Under the pieces are notes generated by a model. That model was not told the origin of the DNA and did no database searches. It saw only the letters and a list, made by a program, of their open reading frames with translations. Below, one piece after another: positions 16,955-24,912 of a DNA stretch of 64,000 nucleotides. Within the stretch, counting starts at the first letter, position 1, and each line of letters starts with the position of its first letter. Both the position numbers and the translations under genes were made by a program. The stretch comes from Streptomyces sp. CB02980 (GTDB lineage: Bacteria; Actinomycetota; Actinomycetes; Streptomycetales; Streptomycetaceae): positions 62,001 through 126,000 of the forward strand of contig NZ_JACSCH020000017.1 in assembly GCF_014451325.2 (NCBI RefSeq), given 5' to 3'.

Positions 16955-17074
16955 GGGGTCCGCGCTTGCCGTAGACCTCGCTGCCTACGGCCTGGTCATC
17001 ACCCGGGGCACCCCGCCACGGACGGAGGGTTGCCGGACAGCAAGCCGGGGCCAAAACGCTGTCACTCGTGACCT
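16955..17074 (-). ncRNA. SAM-IV riboswitch
   Basis: Read on the minus strand, the conserved SAM-IV core is seen in order: GGTCACGAGTGACAGCG, GCCCCGGCTTGCTG, CCGGCAACCCTCC, GGCGGGGTGCCCCGGG, TGATGACCAGGCC, a hairpin GCCGTAG...CTACGGC, and AAGCGCGG. P1 pairs GGTCA with TGACC. It is 5' of the class V aminotransferase gene, whose start is at 16703. SAM binding should lower expression. A following GGACCCCT/AGGGGTCC stem and a masked GAGGAG suggest translational control, which is inference. Confidence 0.92.
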
Positions 17075-17109
17075 GTAGAGCATCCTGCCACATGATCGCC
17101 GAAGCGCAA

Positions 17110-17138
17110 GACCCCGGTCCGCATGCTGGACCGGGGTC
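17110..17138. terminator. trpD terminator
   Basis: Perfect 11-bp stem GACCCCGGTCC / GGACCGGGGTC with a 7-nt loop, 23-51 bp beyond the trpD stop on the minus strand and just before the SAM-IV leader. Confidence 0.85.
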
Positions 17139-17160
17139 ATGGGTGCACGACGTGCGAGGG

Positions 17161-18225
17161 TCAGGCGTTGCTGGCGGCGACCCAGCGTTCCAGGGCCCGG
17201 CGGGCCTCGCCGGAGTCGATCGCCTCCGCGGCCTTCTCGATGCCGGCGCGGATCTGCTCCACCAGGGTGCCGTCCCCCGGCGCGAGCGCGGTCAGCGCCG
17301 CCGCCGAGTTGAGCAGCACCGCGTCCCGTACCGGACCGGTCTCCCCCGCGAGCAGCCGGCGGGCCACGTCGGCGTTGTACGAGGCGTCCGCGCCGCGCAG
17401 CGCCTCCACGGGGACGAGGTCGATGCCGACGTCCCGGGGGTCGAAGGCCTCCTCCCGCACCGAACCGTCGCGGACCACCCAGACCCGTGAGGTGGCGGTG
17501 GTGGTCAGCTCGTCGAGGCCGTCGTCGCCGCGGAAGACGAGCGCGGAGGAGCCGCGCTCGGCGAGCACCCCGGCGACGATGGGCGCCACCCGGGCGTCGG
17601 CGACACCGGTCGCCTGGGACCGGACGCGGGCCGGATTGGTGAGCGGACCGAGGAAGTTGAAGACGGTCCGGATGCCGAGCTCCTTGCGGGCCGTCGCCAC
17701 GTGGCGCAGCGCCGGGTGGAACTTCACGGCGAAGCAGAAGGTGATCCCGGCCTCTTCGGCGACCTCGACGACCCGCTTCGGGGTCAGGTTCAGATTGACG
17801 CCGAGCTTCTCCAGGACGTCGGAGGCACCGGAGGCGGAGGACGCGGCCCGGTTGCCGTGCTTGACGACCTTGGCGCCGGTGCCGGCCACGACGATCGCCG
17901 ACATGGTGGAGATGTTGACGGTCTTGGCGCCGTCGCCGCCGGTGCCGACGATGTCGACGGTGGCGCCGGGCACCTCGATCGTGTTCGCGTGCTCGTACAT
18001 GGTGCGGACGAGGCCGGTGATCTCCTCGACGGTCTCGCCCTTGGCGCGCAGGGCCACGACGAAGCCGGCGATCTGGGCGTCGGTGGCCTCGCCGCGCAGG
18101 ATCCGGTCCATGGCCCAGGCGGTGTCCTCCGCGCTCTGGTCGCGGCCGGACAGCAGACCGTCCAGGACGACGGGCCAGGAGCGGCCCGCCGACGTAGGTC
18201 CTCCAGCGGGGGTCGCAGCGCTCAT
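17161..18225 (-). CDS. trpD: anthranilate phosphoribosyltransferase
   Basis: Enzyme of 354 aa joining anthranilate and PRPP in tryptophan synthesis. Family motifs: the PRPP/Mg loop DIVGTGGDGAKTVNIST near residue 90, KHGNRAASSASGASDVLE, the anthranilate site FAVKFHPALRHV, and FNFLGPLTNPA. The second metal motif DDGLDELT is intact. Full length. The ATG at 18225 gives the usual N-terminal helical domain with LLSGRDQSAEDTAWAMDRILRGEATDAQIAGF. Solitary, not beside other trp genes, as is normal in actinobacteria, where it sits next to the qcr operon. No leader peptide or T-box is apparent in the 131-bp gap upstream. Confidence 0.97.
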   Translation of the reverse strand: MSAATPAGGPTSAGRSWPVVLDGLLSGRDQSAEDTAWAMDRILRGEATDAQIAGFVVALRAKGETVEEITGLVRTMYEHANTIEVPGATVDIVGTGGDGAKTVNISTMSAIVVAGTGAKVVKHGNRAASSASGASDVLEKLGVNLNLTPKRVVEVAEEAGITFCFAVKFHPALRHVATARKELGIRTVFNFLGPLTNPARVRSQATGVADARVAPIVAGVLAERGSSALVFRGDDGLDELTTTATSRVWVVRDGSVREEAFDPRDVGIDLVPVEALRGADASYNADVARRLLAGETGPVRDAVLLNSAAALTALAPGDGTLVEQIRAGIEKAAEAIDSGEARRALERWVAASNA

Positions 18226-18287
18226 GGCAGCTCCTGGTCAGTCCGTAACGGCTAGGGCTCCACCCTATCGACCCCCGGGGACGGCAA

Positions 18288-18318
18288 AGAGCCCCGTCCA
18301 TCGAATGGACGGGGCTCT
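18288..18318. terminator. qcr operon terminator
   Basis: Perfect 14-bp stem AGAGCCCCGTCCAT / ATGGACGGGGCTCT with loop CGA, 39-69 bp beyond the qcrB stop on the minus strand. Confidence 0.9.
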
Positions 18319-18356
18319 CACCGTGGCGACTTGTCGAAAGTCAGGAGTTCAGGTGA

Positions 18357-19979
18357 TCAGTGGTGGCCGTGGCCGCTCTGGATCTCCTTGTACTCCTCGA
18401 CCGTGGGCTTGGCGATCTGGCTGTCGCCGCCGTAGTAGCCCTTGTTGAGCTTGACCCGGAGCTTCTCCATGCGCCCGATCTTGCGCTCCACGCCGTTCTC
18501 GTCGACGGCCGGCGGAAGCGCCGCCGCGTCGTACTGCTCGTGCGCGGTGAGACGGTGCAGCTCGCCCTGGCTGAGCGGCTCGTGGATCTCGACGAACTCA
18601 CCGTGCGGCAGGCGCTTGATGATGCCGGACTCGCGACCGTGCAGCACCTTGTCCTTGTCGCGGCGCTGGAGGCCGAGGCAGATCCGCTTGGTGACGATGA
18701 ACGCGATGACCGGACCGACGAAGAAGAAGATCCGCACGAACCAGGTGATCGAGTTGAGCGACAGGTGGAAGTGGGTCGCCCAGAGGTCGTTTCCACCACC
18801 CACGAGCATGATCATGTACGCGGTGATCCAGGCGACACCGAAACCGGTGCGCGTCGGAGCGTTGCGCGGGCGCTGCGCGATGTGGTGCTCGCGCTTGTCG
18901 CCGGTGATCCACGACTCGATGAACGGGTAGACCGCGATGGCCGCGAGGACCGCCGGGAAGATCGCCAGCGGGATCATCACGCCCAGGACGAGCGTGTGGC
19001 CCCAGAGGTTGATCTCCCAGCCCGGCATGACTCGGATCAGACCCTCGGCGAAGCCCATGTACCAGTCGGGCTGGGCGCCGGTGGACACCTGGTCCGGGCG
19101 GTACGGGCCGATGGCCCAGATCGGGTTGATCGAGGCGATCGCGGAGATGACCGCGATGACACCGAAGACCAGGAAGAAGAAGCCTCCGGCCTTGGCCATG
19201 TAGACCGGCAGCAGCGGCATGCCCACGACGTTCTTGTTCGTGCGGCCGGGGCCCTCGAACTGCGTGTGCTTGTGGAAGAACACCAGGATGAGGTGGGCCA
19301 CCACGAGACCGAGCATGATGCCGGGCAGCAGCAGGATGTGGGCCGAGTAGAACCGGGCCACGAAGTCGCCGCCGGGGAACTCCCCGCCGAACAGGAACAT
19401 CGACAGGTACGTGCCGATGACCGGCACGGACAGGATCGCGCCCTGCATGAAGCGGACACCGGTGCCGGAGAGCAGGTCGTCCGGGAGCGAGTAACCGGTG
19501 AAACCGGTGAACATGCCCAGGAAGAACAGCAGGAAGCCGAACAGCCAGTTGATCTCACGGGGCTTGCGGAACGCACCCGTGAAGAACACGCGCATCATGT
19601 GCACGAACATGCCGGCGAGGAAGATCAGCGCCGCCCAGTGGTGGATCTGCCGGATCAGCAGACCACCGCGCACCTCGAACGAGATGTGCATGGTCGAGTT
19701 GAACGCCTCGGACATCAGCTGTCCCTGGAGCGGGACGTACGGTCCGACGTACTCCACCTCGTTCATCGACGGGTGGAAGAACATCGTCAGATAGACGCCC
19801 GTCAGGATGATGATGAGGAAGCTGTAGAGGCAGATCTCGCCCAGCATGAAGGACCAGTGGTCCGGGAAGATCTTCCGCATGTTGGCCTTGGCCAGCGTGT
19901 AGATCCCCAGGCGACCGTCTGCCCAGTCGGCGACCCGCTCACCGGCGGGCGCTTTCTTCGTATCGGTCACGGTGCTCAT
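18357..19979 (-). CDS. qcrB: cytochrome bc1 complex cytochrome b subunit
   Basis: Membrane diheme cytochrome b of 540 aa, the quinol-oxidising core of the bcc-aa3 supercomplex. Haem-ligating histidine pairs lie in the second and fourth helices (HHWAALIFLAGMFVHMMRVFF and AHILLLPGIMLGLVVAH). The Qo motif appears as the actinobacterial PDWYMGFAEG. A cytoplasmic C-terminal extension of ~100 residues (KRLPHGEFVEIHEP onward) is typical for actinobacteria. ATG at 19979 overlaps the qcrA stop (ATGA), so it is translationally coupled as the last gene of ctaE-qcrCAB. The longer reading frame to 20441 is a shadow of qcrA. Confidence 0.97.
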   Translation of the reverse strand: MSTVTDTKKAPAGERVADWADGRLGIYTLAKANMRKIFPDHWSFMLGEICLYSFLIIILTGVYLTMFFHPSMNEVEYVGPYVPLQGQLMSEAFNSTMHISFEVRGGLLIRQIHHWAALIFLAGMFVHMMRVFFTGAFRKPREINWLFGFLLFFLGMFTGFTGYSLPDDLLSGTGVRFMQGAILSVPVIGTYLSMFLFGGEFPGGDFVARFYSAHILLLPGIMLGLVVAHLILVFFHKHTQFEGPGRTNKNVVGMPLLPVYMAKAGGFFFLVFGVIAVISAIASINPIWAIGPYRPDQVSTGAQPDWYMGFAEGLIRVMPGWEINLWGHTLVLGVMIPLAIFPAVLAAIAVYPFIESWITGDKREHHIAQRPRNAPTRTGFGVAWITAYMIMLVGGGNDLWATHFHLSLNSITWFVRIFFFVGPVIAFIVTKRICLGLQRRDKDKVLHGRESGIIKRLPHGEFVEIHEPLSQGELHRLTAHEQYDAAALPPAVDENGVERKIGRMEKLRVKLNKGYYGGDSQIAKPTVEEYKEIQSGHGHH

Positions 19980-21028
19980 CCGCGCTCCCAGAAGGAAGGA
20001 CCGACGGGCTCGTCGAAGTCGCCGAGCGCCTCCAGGAAGCCCTTGTCGTTCACGCCGATCCGCAGCTGCGGGAGGGCGTGACCGGCCGGGCCGAAGATGA
20101 CGCGGGCGCCGTCGGAGAGGTCGAAGGTGGACTGGTGGCACGGGCAGAGGACGTGGTGCGTCTGCTGCTCGTACAGGGAGATCGGGCAGCCCACGTGGGT
20201 GCAGATCTTCGAGAAGGCGACGATGCCCTCGTGCGACCACTCGAGCTCGCGCTTGTCCTTGATGTCCTCCGGCTGGATCCGGACGATCATCAGGGCGGCC
20301 TTGGCGATCTCGGTCTGGAAGTGGTGGTCGTGCTCCGAGAGGCCCTCGGGCATCGCGAAGGTCAGCGATCCGACCGCGACGTCCTCGGGACGCAGCGGCT
20401 CGTGCGTGTTCATGTTGATGAGCTGAAGCCCCTTGGCCCACATCGTGGTCCGGAGCTTCTTCTCGGGCAGCGGGCCCATGTCACGCAGCAGCACGATGCC
20501 GGAGAGCGGAACGAGCGACAGCGCGCCGAACATCGTGTTGCGGATGAGCTTGCGACGGCCCATGCCCGACTCGGCGGCACCGGCCGCGAAGTCCGACATG
20601 ACCTTCGCCTTGGTCTCGGCGTCGGCCGCGATCGGGTGCCGCTCGTCCGCGATCTCGACGTCGGACATCAGGGTGCGGGCCCAGTGGACCGCGCCCGCGC
20701 CGATGAAGAAGAGCGCGAGACCCAGGGTCCAGCCCAGTGCGAAGTTGAGCGCGGACACCCGGCCGAAGGGCCAGATGTACACGATCTTGTCGACCGGGAA
20801 GATCACGTACGAGGCGATGAAGCCGATCGTGGCCAGCATCGACAGCGTGAACATGAACGCCACCGCGCGCTCGGACCGACGTGCGGCCCGCTCGTCGATG
20901 TCCTGGATGCGGGGCTTGTGGGGCGGGAGGCCCGGGTCGGCGAACGGGTCGTCGGCGACCTTCACCGCGCCGTGCGCGGTGTCCTGCCCTGCCGGCAGGT
21001 TCTCTTCTGGAATCTCTTGGCTACTCAT
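19976..21028 (-). CDS. qcrA: Rieske iron-sulfur subunit of cytochrome bc1
   Basis: Protein of 350 aa carrying the [2Fe-2S] Rieske cluster: CTHVGCP and CPCHQSTF supply the Cys and His ligands in the C-terminal domain. Unlike proteobacterial forms it has an N-terminal extension with three TM helices (AVAFMFTLSMLATIGFIASY, FALGWTLGLALFFIGAGAVH, and one near residue 170 after MGRRKLIRN), the actinobacterial pattern. The MGRRKLIRN before the third TM is Tat-like. ATG at 21028 overlaps the qcrC stop by 4 bp. Confidence 0.97.
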   Translation of the reverse strand: MSSQEIPEENLPAGQDTAHGAVKVADDPFADPGLPPHKPRIQDIDERAARRSERAVAFMFTLSMLATIGFIASYVIFPVDKIVYIWPFGRVSALNFALGWTLGLALFFIGAGAVHWARTLMSDVEIADERHPIAADAETKAKVMSDFAAGAAESGMGRRKLIRNTMFGALSLVPLSGIVLLRDMGPLPEKKLRTTMWAKGLQLINMNTHEPLRPEDVAVGSLTFAMPEGLSEHDHHFQTEIAKAALMIVRIQPEDIKDKRELEWSHEGIVAFSKICTHVGCPISLYEQQTHHVLCPCHQSTFDLSDGARVIFGPAGHALPQLRIGVNDKGFLEALGDFDEPVGPSFWERG

Positions 21029-21834
21029 GACTTCTTGGCCTTAGCGGTGTGGGCCGCGACCCAGACGGCAACTGCGATCAGCGCACCCAGGCCGAAGACC
21101 CAGGCGAACAGGCCCTCGGAGACGGGGCCGAGGCCACCGAGCGAGAGACCGCCCGGGCTGTCGGCCTTCTCGCCGTTGACGGCCTGGACGTACGCGATGA
21201 TGTCCTTCTTCTCCTTCTCCGGCATGGTCGTGTCCGGGAAGGAGGGCATGTTCTGCGGGCCGGTCTGCATGGCCTCGTAGAGGTGCTTCGGGCTCACGCC
21301 TTCGAGGGTCGGGGCGTACTTGCCGTAGGTCAGCGCGCCACCCTCACCGGTGAAGTTGTGGCACTGGGCACAGTTGGTGCGGAACAACTCGCCACCCTTG
21401 GCGATGTCGGCACCGTCAGGGCTGTACTGGCTCTCGGTCGGCGTGATCGCACCGGCACCGAGAGAAGCGACGTACGCCGCGAGCTGATCGATCTCAGCCT
21501 GCGAGTAGATGGTCTTCTTCTTCGGGACCTGGGCGCCCGGCTGCTGGGCCGGCATGCGGCCCGTGCCGACCTGGAAGTCGACGGCGGCCGAACCGACGCC
21601 GACGAGGGAGGGGCCGTCAGTGGTGCCCTGACCGCCGGTTCCGTGGCAGCTGGCGCAGCCGACGGAGTAGAGCTTCTTCCCCTCCTCGATGGCGAGGGAC
21701 TGGGCGGTTTCATCGGCCTTCGCCGTGCCCGCGGGCGCGAACGCGGCGTACAGCCCCCCAGTGGCCGCCAGCGCGAGAAGTAGGACGACGACCGCCGCCA
21801 GCGGATGGCGTCGTCGTGCGGAGAGCTTTTTCAC
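21025..21834 (-). CDS. qcrC: diheme cytochrome c subunit of cytochrome bcc
   Basis: Protein of 269 aa with two c-type haem sites, CASCH (Cys60, Cys63, His64) and CAQCH (Cys155, Cys158, His159), each in its own cytochrome c fold. An N-terminal TM/signal anchor (PLAAVVVLLLALAATGGLYAA) and a C-terminal TM (AWVFGLGALIAVAVWVA) hold it in the membrane. It replaces soluble cytochrome c, passing electrons directly to CuA in CtaC. Overlaps qcrA by 4 bp; 74 bp separate it from ctaE upstream. Confidence 0.97.
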   Translation of the reverse strand: MKKLSARRRHPLAAVVVLLLALAATGGLYAAFAPAGTAKADETAQSLAIEEGKKLYSVGCASCHGTGGQGTTDGPSLVGVGSAAVDFQVGTGRMPAQQPGAQVPKKKTIYSQAEIDQLAAYVASLGAGAITPTESQYSPDGADIAKGGELFRTNCAQCHNFTGEGGALTYGKYAPTLEGVSPKHLYEAMQTGPQNMPSFPDTTMPEKEKKDIIAYVQAVNGEKADSPGGLSLGGLGPVSEGLFAWVFGLGALIAVAVWVAAHTAKAKKS

Positions 21835-21908
21835 GGATTACCCCGGTGTCAGGATCTTCTGCGTCGATGCTTGCTGGATGTCTCGGTCCGCCGTGTCGGC
21901 GGCGCCGA

Positions 21909-22529
21909 CTACTTGATCATGTAGATCGTGGCGAAGAGGCCGATCCAGACGACATCGACGAAGTGCCAGTAGTAGGACACGACGATGGCGGCGGTTGCCT
22001 GCTCGTGAGTGAACCTCTTGGCGGCGTACGTCCGGCCGAGGACCAGCAGGAAGGCGATGAGACCGCCCGTCACGTGCAGGCCGTGGAAGCCGGTGGTCAG
22101 GTAGAACACGGAGCCGTACGGGTCCGACGAGAGCGAGAGGCCCTCGTGCTTCACCAGCTCGGTGTACTCGAAGACCTGTCCGCCGATGAAGATCGCACCC
22201 ATCACGAACGTGATGATGAACCACGACCGGAGCTTCTTCACGTCGCCCCGCTCCGCGGCGAAGACGCCGAGCTGGCAGGTGAGTGAGGAGAGCACCAGGA
22301 TCGTGGTGTTGGTCGCCGAGAACGGGAAGTTCAAGGCCGAGGCCTTTTCCGCCCAGAACTCTGCGCCCATCACCGATCGAAGGGTGAAGTACATCGCGAA
22401 GAGGGCCGCGAAGAACATCAGCTCGGAGCTCAACCAGATGATGGTTCCGACGCTGGTGAGGTTCGGTCGATTGACCGACGGGTGCGCGTGCCCTGTTTCT
22501 ACTGTCGTTACTGTCGCCACGACCGACAT
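21909..22529 (-). CDS. ctaE: cytochrome c oxidase subunit III
   Basis: Five-TM subunit III of 206 aa (actinobacterial form lacking the first two helices of the seven-TM type). Conserved segments: WLSSELMFFAALFAMYFTLR, GQVFEYTELVKHEGL, and FHGLHVTGGLIAFLLVLGR, ending with SYYWHFVDVVWIGLFATIYMIK. It heads the ctaE-qcrCAB transcript, apart from ctaCDF, the usual actinobacterial split. ATG at 22529. The upstream 200-bp gap is shared with the divergent receiver-like gene. Confidence 0.97.
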   Translation of the reverse strand: MSVVATVTTVETGHAHPSVNRPNLTSVGTIIWLSSELMFFAALFAMYFTLRSVMGAEFWAEKASALNFPFSATNTTILVLSSLTCQLGVFAAERGDVKKLRSWFIITFVMGAIFIGGQVFEYTELVKHEGLSLSSDPYGSVFYLTTGFHGLHVTGGLIAFLLVLGRTYAAKRFTHEQATAAIVVSYYWHFVDVVWIGLFATIYMIK

Positions 22530-22640
22530 TATGTCGGTCGCTTATCCCGCCCTCACTCCGGGGGGTGCCGTTCGGAGTGTCAGAGGGGTGTGTCCAGCCC
22601 GAACGGCCCAGTGCGCGGGCCCCCCGGCACCCTTCGAACA

Positions 22641-22682
22641 GGTGTTGAACGGGTGTTGACGGGGTGTGGACCGGAGTAGCAT
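22641..22682 (+). promoter_or_regulatory. three 11-bp direct repeats with -35/-10-like elements
   Basis: GGTGTTGAACG (22641), GGTGTTGACGG (22652) and GGTGTGGACCG (22663) repeat with an exact 11-bp period. The second includes TTGACG (22656-22661), and TAGCAT follows at 22677-22682 after a 15-bp gap, resembling a promoter for the gene at 22732. Heptamers spaced by 4 bp are the layout used by SARP-type activators and some response regulators. Confidence 0.5.
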
Positions 22683-22731
22683 CCGCGCATCGGTCGACGA
22701 CGACCCACCCGCCTTCCCAGCCGGAGGAACG

Positions 22732-23133
22732 ATGCAGTCGAGTGCCACGGTCCTGGTCTACAGCGACGACGCGAACACCCGCGAGCAGGTACGGCTGGCG
22801 GCCGGGCGCAGGCCCGCGTCGGACGTCCCCCCGGTCGAGTTCGTGGAGTGCGCGACGCTGCCGGCGGTGCTGAAGCGCCTGGACGAGGGCGGCATCGACG
22901 TGTGTGTCCTGGACGGCGAGGCGGTGCCCGCGGGCGGCATGGGCGTCTGCCGGCAGATCAAGGACGAGGTCTTCCACTGCCCGCCGGTGCTGCTGCTCAT
23001 CGGCCGCCCGCAGGACGCCTGGCTGGCCACCTGGAGCCGCGCGGACGCCGCGGTCACCCTTCCGGTGGAACCGGTCGAGTTCGCGGCGTCCTTGGCCTCC
23101 CTGATCCGCTCGCGCCTGTCGATCGACGCGTGA
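22732..23133 (+). CDS. degenerate receiver-like (pseudo-REC) protein
   Basis: Protein of 133 aa shaped like a stand-alone response-regulator receiver: VLVYSDDANTREQVR gives the acidic pair (Asp12, Asp13), and VCVLDGEAVPAGGMGVCRQIK places Asp61 where the phosphoacceptor should be. However the conserved Thr/Ser in LLLIGRP and the Lys (VTLPVEP) are missing, so ordinary phosphorelay switching is doubtful. No output domain. ATG at 22732 follows CCGGAGGAACG, an excellent ribosome site. It stands divergent from ctaE and converges on the L,D-transpeptidase gene with a 5-bp gap. Role unknown, perhaps protein-protein regulation. Confidence 0.78.
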   Translation: MQSSATVLVYSDDANTREQVRLAAGRRPASDVPPVEFVECATLPAVLKRLDEGGIDVCVLDGEAVPAGGMGVCRQIKDEVFHCPPVLLLIGRPQDAWLATWSRADAAVTLPVEPVEFAASLASLIRSRLSIDA

Positions 23134-23138
23134 GCTGA

Positions 23139-24392
23139 TCAGATCGAGGGCCTGAGGCGGGCCTTCTCCGTGGAGGCCACCGGGTTGCCGGCGGCCTCCA
23201 CCAGGGCACTGCCCTCGCGCCACTTGGCCCACGGCAGGTTCCAGTCGCCGAAGCCGTTGCCGAAGGTGTCCATCGTGTTGCCGAAGCTGTTGACGACGCG
23301 GACGATGTCGCCGGGGCGGACGGTCTCGTAGAACCAGGCCGCGTTCCCCGTCGACATGCCGACACAGCCGTGGCTGACGTTCGCCACGCCCTGCGAGCCG
23401 ACCGACCAGGGCGCGGCGTGGACGTACTCACCGCTCCAGGTGACCCGGGTGGCGTAGTAGACCGGCAGGTCGTACGACTCCGAGCTGCCCTCCGCGATGC
23501 CGATGCTGGTGCCCCGCATCCGGACGTAGTACTCCTTGCCGAGCACCACTTTGATGCCGTTTCGGGTGGAGAAGCCCGGCTTGCCGGTGGTCACCGGAAT
23601 GGTATTGATCACTTCTCCGTTGCGCCGCACGGTCATGTAGTGCGACCCGGCGTCCGCGACGGCCTCGATCCGGTCGCCGATCGTGAGCTTCAGCGGCTTG
23701 GACGCGCCGCCGTAGAGCTTGTCGCCGACCTTGAGGCCGTCCAGGTTGCCGGTGACCGTGACGCTCGCGCCGGCCGGCCAGTACTCCTTCGGGCGGAAGT
23801 GCAGCTTCTTGTCGTCCACCCAGTACCAGGCGCCCTCGACGGACGGCGTGGAGCGGACCTTGAGCGCCCGCTCGACGACGGCACGCGCCTTGCGGTCCTT
23901 GACAGGGAGGCTGAGGTCGGCCGTGATGGGCTGTCCGACGCCGTATGTGCCCGTCTCCGGGCCGAAGGTCGCGGTCAGCGCCCGTTTGGCCGGGGCCGTC
24001 TCGAAGGTGAACGTACGGGCGCCTGGAGCGCCGTCCTCGTCCTCGGTGGCGACGCGGACCGTGTAGCGGGCGCCGGCCGCCAGGGCGGCCGTGGAGCGCC
24101 AGCGCTGCCCGTCCGCGGTGAGTTCGCCCGCCAGGTGGTGGCCGGACGCGTCTATGGCGGTGACGTCGGTGATCCTGCCGTCGTCGCCCTTGGTGGTGAC
24201 CTCCAGGGCCTTCTCCGGGTCCGCCTTGGCGCCGTCCTCGGGGGCGCTGACCGCGAGCTGGTCCGCCGCGTCATACGCCCTCGCCGACAGCGGATGGCCG
24301 TCGGAGCCCGCACACGCCGAGGCGACTGCGGTGACGGTGACGGCCAGAAGAGTGCAACTCAGAACAGTCCGAATGCGCGGCGTGTCGTTCAT
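23139..24392 (-). CDS. L,D-transpeptidase (YkuD) lipoprotein
   Basis: Cell-wall transpeptidase of 417 aa that would make 3-3 cross-links in peptidoglycan. Lipobox VASAC places the lipidated Cys at 27. Two Ig-like domains occupy about 45-260 (as in mycobacterial LdtMt2). The C-terminal YkuD catalytic domain has the HGCVGMS signature with Cys nucleophile and an upstream His in EYVHAAPWS. ATG at 24392. Beta-lactam (carbapenem)-sensitive family. It is its own transcript: the ctaCDF terminator lies between it and ctaF. Confidence 0.93.
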   Translation of the reverse strand: MNDTPRIRTVLSCTLLAVTVTAVASACAGSDGHPLSARAYDAADQLAVSAPEDGAKADPEKALEVTTKGDDGRITDVTAIDASGHHLAGELTADGQRWRSTAALAAGARYTVRVATEDEDGAPGARTFTFETAPAKRALTATFGPETGTYGVGQPITADLSLPVKDRKARAVVERALKVRSTPSVEGAWYWVDDKKLHFRPKEYWPAGASVTVTGNLDGLKVGDKLYGGASKPLKLTIGDRIEAVADAGSHYMTVRRNGEVINTIPVTTGKPGFSTRNGIKVVLGKEYYVRMRGTSIGIAEGSSESYDLPVYYATRVTWSGEYVHAAPWSVGSQGVANVSHGCVGMSTGNAAWFYETVRPGDIVRVVNSFGNTMDTFGNGFGDWNLPWAKWREGSALVEAAGNPVASTEKARLRPSI

Positions 24393-24443
24393 GACTTCAC
24401 GCTAAGGACAATCCTCGCTCCCAGCGCGCCGAGTGCTGCAAAA

Positions 24444-24485
24444 GAGGGGCCCGGACACTTCGGTGACGAAGTGTCCGGGCCCCTC
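24444..24485. terminator. ctaCDF terminator
   Basis: Perfect 19-bp stem GAGGGGCCCGGACACTTCG, loop GTGA, then its exact complement. It begins 29 bp beyond the ctaF stop in the minus direction and ends 52 bp before the L,D-transpeptidase start. Confidence 0.95.
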
Positions 24486-24513
24486 GGGTGCTCCGGTGGG
24501 GAGCGGGGTACCG

Positions 24514-24912
24514 CTACTGGTTCTGGTTCTCGCCGCGGTAGAACTCGAAGACCCAGCCGAACAGGCCGACGAGGATCAGCGGGGCGGAGAAGTACAGGAT
24601 CCACCAGCCCATCGCGATGGCGAGGAAGGCGAGCGCACCGCCGACGGCCAGCGACAGCGGCTGCCAGCTGTGCGGGGCGAAGAAGCCCACTTCACCGGCC
24701 TCGTCCGCGACGTCGGCCTCCTTGTCGTCCTGCGCCATCGCGTCGACACGCTTGGCCGTGAAGGCCAGGTAGTAGCCGATCATGATGGACAGGCCGAACG
24801 CCAGGAACAGCGCCGTCGTACCGACCGGCTCCTTCGACCACACGCCGTACAGGACGGCCATGGCAAGGATGAAGACGCTCAGCCAGATGAACATCTTGCC
24901 CTGGATCTTCAC
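24514..24912 (-). CDS. ctaF: cytochrome c oxidase subunit IV
   Basis: Small actinobacterial subunit IV of the aa3 oxidase, 132 aa with four hydrophobic helices: two near the N-terminus (FIWLSVFILAMAVLYGVW; TTALFLAFGLSIMIGYYLAF) and two near the C-terminus (LSLAVGGALAFLAIAMGWWI; APLILVGLFGWVFEFYRG). The linker is charged. Overlaps the ctaD stop by 4 bp and is the last gene of ctaCDF. Confidence 0.95.
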   Translation of the reverse strand: MKIQGKMFIWLSVFILAMAVLYGVWSKEPVGTTALFLAFGLSIMIGYYLAFTAKRVDAMAQDDKEADVADEAGEVGFFAPHSWQPLSLAVGGALAFLAIAMGWWILYFSAPLILVGLFGWVFEFYRGENQNQ

